NCBI RefSeq assembly: GCF_001269925.1
Contig: NZ_LHVO01000060.1
Location: forward strand, 1 to 64,000
Source of the DNA: Pseudomonas sp. MIACH
GTDB taxonomy: Bacteria; Pseudomonadota; Gammaproteobacteria; Pseudomonadales; Pseudomonadaceae
Length of the DNA stretch: 64,000 bases
Reading direction: 5' to 3'
Shown here: one piece after another, positions 61,120-64,000 of the stretch
Numbering within the stretch: the stretch's first letter is position 1
Layout of the letters: each line of letters opens with the position of its first letter
Notes under the pieces: generated by a model
Told to the model about the DNA's origin: nothing
What the model saw: only the letters and a program-made list of their open reading frames with translations
Database searches by the model: none
Position numbers and translations under genes: made by a program

Positions 61120-61929
61120 ATGATCATCAGCACGTTCTCCTATCTATGGTCATCCAAGGCAATTGATGCAATTGCGCAGTTGGCCGAGCACGGGCATCGC
61201 GTGTTTGAGGTGCCGGTCAGCTCACCACATTGCTGGCCGGTAGAAATCTCGACGGCAGAACGTTCTACCGTAAGCGTGCGTCTTCATGAGTACGACGCAA
61301 AGATCAGGTCCCTCAACGCCGGCGGCTATGACATTAATCTGGCCAGTCCTGCCGCAAACATGCGCCAGAAGAGCATTGAACACATCAAGTCGGTGATTGA
61401 CCTGGCCGCAGCTTGGGGTACTCAGGAAGTGGTGATATCTCCCGGTACCAGGCGTCCCATGATTTCGCCGCCGCTTGAAAAGACCTACGATTGGATGTAC
61501 GAGAGCCTGGCAGTCCTGATTCCGATGGCGAAGCAGGCTGGCGTACGCTTACTGCTGGAAAATACCCCGTATTGCTTTACCCCCACCATGCCGGAACTGG
61601 CAGAGGTTGTAGGCACCCTCAATGACGATGTGGTCAAGGTCGTCTATGACATCGCCAATGCCGCTTACATAGGTGAAGACCCGGTAGCGAGTCTGCTGGC
61701 TTACCATGCCGCGATCGACTTTGTGCATGTGTCCGACACCGGTATGGATGTGTGGGGGCATGATCCGGTCGGCACCGGTGTCGTGGACTTCGTCGGACTG
61801 GGCGACGCCGTTCAGGCGACCTGCGGTATTGAAAACTGCGTACTCGAAATCATCCGTGAAGAAAACGCTTTGTATGAGCTGAACAGGGGTGTGCAGGATC
61901 TTCGTGCCAAGGGTTGGACCATTCCGTAA
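61120..61929 (+). CDS. Sugar phosphate isomerase/epimerase-like TIM barrel protein
   Basis: 269-residue protein of the xylose-isomerase-like (AP endonuclease 2) barrel superfamily. The metal-site segments are LLLENTPYCF (Glu), VVYDIANAAY (Asp), DFVHVSDTG (His) and a late VLEIIREE Glu. Such proteins act as epimerases or isomerases of keto sugars or inositol derivatives. The start is the ATG after AAAGGA; the longer frame from 60943 is unlikely. It is divergent from the SDR and convergent with the IclR gene. Confidence 0.87.
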   Translation: MIISTFSYLWSSKAIDAIAQLAEHGHRVFEVPVSSPHCWPVEISTAERSTVSVRLHEYDAKIRSLNAGGYDINLASPAANMRQKSIEHIKSVIDLAAAWGTQEVVISPGTRRPMISPPLEKTYDWMYESLAVLIPMAKQAGVRLLLENTPYCFTPTMPELAEVVGTLNDDVVKVVYDIANAAYIGEDPVASLLAYHAAIDFVHVSDTGMDVWGHDPVGTGVVDFVGLGDAVQATCGIENCVLEIIREENALYELNRGVQDLRAKGWTIP

Positions 61930-62111
61930 TCACCTTTCGGTCGCTTGTCGTTACGGCCTGCGACCCGACTGCTCTAGTGGCCCTGAGGCTTGCACTAGCC
62001 CCAGGTCCAAGCGACAGCGTTGTCACCAGCAATAGGCCCGCGCGCGATCATAAGCGTTATGCGGGCTAAGGCCTGCTGGAGCTGTTCATGGTCGCGGCGG
62101 TAAGCTCGGTG

Positions 62112-62933
62112 CTACCGCGTCGGCAGTGAATCCTTCCCGCTGACTGAGGTCCAGAGTGCCCAGTGCTCGCCCACTTTCACGGCTGAGCGTTTCAAGCTTT
62201 CTATATGAGCGCCCAGGGTTTCCTCTCGCATGCGTGCGATGGGGCCGGCGATGCTCAGGGTGGCCACCGGGACTGAGCTGTCTGGCCGTGAGATGTCGAA
62301 TATAGCTACCGCCACGACACACACGCCCACTTCACCTTCTTCGCGAACGACCGCGTGCCCCTCTTTGCGGATCAAGGCGATGTCATCAAAGATGTCGCGA
62401 ATCGAAACGCGCGCATTGGGCCCTGCATAGTCTCGGGTGTTCTCGATGTCCCAGGCGGTAAGAATTCGCATGGCGCGCTCTTCGCGCATGGTGGAAAGCC
62501 ACACTTTGCCCGCCGCGGTTGTGTGAGGAATGATTTTTTCATCCAGGGCGCGGCGGTACTGAAGACCTCTGGTATTTTTCGTGGCCTGTAGTACCCAGGT
62601 CAGATGATCCTCAGCAACCTCCGCCAATCGAACGTGCTCGCCGGTTTCGCTGGCCAGATCGTCCAGCAAGGGTTGCATGATCCTGGCGAAGCCCGTTTCA
62701 GTGATGTAGTTCGCGCCCATGCTGGGGATCTTCAGCGTCAGGCGGTAGTGATCCTGTTCGTCCTGGTAGACGTAGCCTCGTTCTCGCAGCGCGCTCAATA
62801 TGCGGTGAGCCGTGGCCATGGCGACTTGGGTCTGCTCGCTGATTTCGGACAGGGCGAGACCGCCCGGATGGGAAAGCAGCAGTTCCAGGGTGTTGAAGTA
62901 GCGGCCAATATGTGACAATTTTTCAATCCTCAT
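62112..62933 (-). CDS. IclR-family transcriptional regulator
   Basis: 273-residue regulator with an N-terminal winged HTH (LALSEISEQTQVAMATAHRIL, region 27-46) and an IclR effector domain (about 80-255). It lies 41 bases downstream of the Gfo/Idh/MocA gene on the same strand, probably in one unit. It is the local regulator of the SDR, TIM barrel and oxidoreductase genes. The ATG has no strong ribosome site. Confidence 0.88.
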   Translation of the reverse strand: MRIEKLSHIGRYFNTLELLLSHPGGLALSEISEQTQVAMATAHRILSALRERGYVYQDEQDHYRLTLKIPSMGANYITETGFARIMQPLLDDLASETGEHVRLAEVAEDHLTWVLQATKNTRGLQYRRALDEKIIPHTTAAGKVWLSTMREERAMRILTAWDIENTRDYAGPNARVSIRDIFDDIALIRKEGHAVVREEGEVGVCVVAVAIFDISRPDSSVPVATLSIAGPIARMREETLGAHIESLKRSAVKVGEHWALWTSVSGKDSLPTR

Positions 62934-62974
62934 TGTTGCTGGCCATGGCCAGCAACCTCGCGTCGGGTGTGGGG

Positions 62975-63976
62975 CTAGAGCGTGATGGGAGCGCCACCAA
63001 GGCGATCTGACTCATAGGCAGCCTCGATGATACTCATGACGCTGTGCATCGTTGCAAGTCCGGCACCTGTATACGCCGTGTCTCGGCCAGGTGACAGGAC
63101 GTCGGTTACGAAGTTGTCGTAATACACGTCGGAGTTCAGGCTCATGTGAAGGTCACTTGCCTGGCCAGCAGCGTCGGTCAGGCGCATGCCATCCGGGGTC
63201 GAGCGCGCGTAGAACTGATCGGTTGACAATGAAAAGGAGTACTCCCGTTGCTCGGGAGTATTTCCGGGGTAGTTGTACCCCGTCTCGATGGTGCAGATGC
63301 AGCCGCTCTCGGTCACCAGGGTCATCATTGAGCCGATCTCCACCGCCGTCAGCTGCGGGTCGCGATACATGACTGCGGACACGCTGCGTATGCGCTCTGC
63401 GGAAATCTCCTGAACCAGATCGATGAAATGAGCGGCCAGGTTGATCGTGCAACCGCCCCCCGAGCGTTTCGGGTCCAGCATCCAGGAGCAGCTGTTCATC
63501 AGGTAGCGTTTGGGTGGCCCGGCGTTGAATCGAAACGACTGGGTTCTCCATTTTGCACCGCTCTGTAGCGCCGCTTGTTTGAGGCGGTTCAGTAATTCAC
63601 TGTGCCTCCAAACCAACGGTACCGCCACGAACAGACCTGCGGCTTCGGCACGTCGGTACAGGTCCAGCACTTCATCCTGGGTGAGCCCGCAAGGCTTCTC
63701 CATCGCGAACGGAATGTTGCGTTCGATCAATGCTATGCCCATGGCATACAGCTCATCGTGTGGACCAAAGGCGAACGCAAAATCAGCCTCTTCGTTATCC
63801 AGCAGGTTTTTCCAGTGATCGTACGGCTGCGCTCCGAAGCGTTGGGCAAGGGCTGGACCACGCGATCCCGTAGCGTCGGATACCGCCGTGACGGTCACAT
63901 CAGGCAAACGCTCGAGGGCGTCAAGGTAGAGTGGGGTGTGCCAGTGGCTGACTTCCAGAAGAACGACTTTCAACAT
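62975..63976 (-). CDS. Gfo/Idh/MocA-family NAD(P)-dependent oxidoreductase
   Basis: 333-residue enzyme. An N-terminal Rossmann-like half is followed by the family's MEKPCG motif (Lys about 94) and a C-terminal alpha/beta domain with GGGCTINLAAHFIDL (His as catalytic candidate). Relatives oxidise sugars, inositols or sugar acids. AAGGA stands just before the ATG. The gene begins 24 bases from the window edge, and upstream partners may lie outside. Confidence 0.88.
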   Translation of the reverse strand: MLKVVLLEVSHWHTPLYLDALERLPDVTVTAVSDATGSRGPALAQRFGAQPYDHWKNLLDNEEADFAFAFGPHDELYAMGIALIERNIPFAMEKPCGLTQDEVLDLYRRAEAAGLFVAVPLVWRHSELLNRLKQAALQSGAKWRTQSFRFNAGPPKRYLMNSCSWMLDPKRSGGGCTINLAAHFIDLVQEISAERIRSVSAVMYRDPQLTAVEIGSMMTLVTESGCICTIETGYNYPGNTPEQREYSFSLSTDQFYARSTPDGMRLTDAAGQASDLHMSLNSDVYYDNFVTDVLSPGRDTAYTGAGLATMHSVMSIIEAAYESDRLGGAPITL

Positions 63977-64000
63977 TCATTCCTTATAAACAAGAGAGCT

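Noticed and set aside
1..64000. Prophage, insertion sequence, tRNA-linked island or CRISPR array
   Set aside because: No integrase, transposase, phage structural genes, tRNA-like cloverleaf or regularly spaced repeats were seen.

Overview
The window looks like chromosome from a fluorescent-group Pseudomonas. The evidence is high-GC coding sequence, ATGA-type gene overlaps, Pseudomonas-style REP repeats (47-160 and 23438-23639), and many transporter and LTTR/AraC/Lrp regulator cassettes. It also has an acdR-acdS pair like that of plant-associated pseudomonads. I see no rRNA, tRNA, CRISPR array, insertion sequence or prophage. This is an accessory, nutrient-scavenging region built from small self-contained modules, most of them with their own regulator.

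Left part (1-11.4 kb). Three overlapping minus-strand genes encode an exported c-type cytochrome, a small partner protein and a GMC flavoprotein. The flavoprotein carries a C-terminal domain that resembles the LecA/PA-IL lectin fold. A two-gene McrBC-type restriction system follows, then a small membrane hydroxylase, and a LysR regulator divergent from a PhyH-type dioxygenase and a solitary glycine-betaine-type binding protein.

11.4-22.6 kb. One catabolic module contains an RpiR regulator, a C45 Ntn hydrolase, a polar amino-acid ABC importer, and a divergent class III aminotransferase with a carboxymuconolactone-decarboxylase-family protein. A four-gene minus-strand signalling operon follows: GAF histidine kinase, NarL-type regulator, CHASE3/PAS hybrid kinase and a single-domain receiver.

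22.7-38.5 kb. This part holds a secreted SnoaL-like protein with a strong terminator, a REP block, and a TonB receptor behind a DUF2946 gene. Next come an orphan type-I binding protein and a five-gene operon of TonB receptor plus peptide/nickel-type ABC importer. The operon layout resembles the P. aeruginosa sppR-sppABCD putative xenosiderophore system. An AAHS-type MFS transporter and a zinc alcohol dehydrogenase with a divergent Lrp regulator complete the section.

39-48.9 kb. This part holds a membrane diguanylate cyclase, a DUF1349 protein, and a decayed AraC remnant beside a QorB-like reductase with its HxlR regulator. A six-helix membrane protein, a Tat-exported aldo/keto reductase with a divergent AraC regulator, acdR/acdS (ACC deaminase, diagnostic residues intact), and two small unknown proteins that may be paralogues follow.

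49-64 kb. A seven-gene peptide-type ABC importer operon ends in two different M20 metallopeptidases and is divergent from a LysR gene. Then come an NmrA-like reductase with a divergent TetR gene and a perfect 12-bp-arm operator, and a sugar or polyol module (SDR, xylose-isomerase-like TIM barrel, IclR, Gfo/Idh/MocA) that runs off the right edge. Function calls rest on motifs and gene context read by eye; no database search was run.
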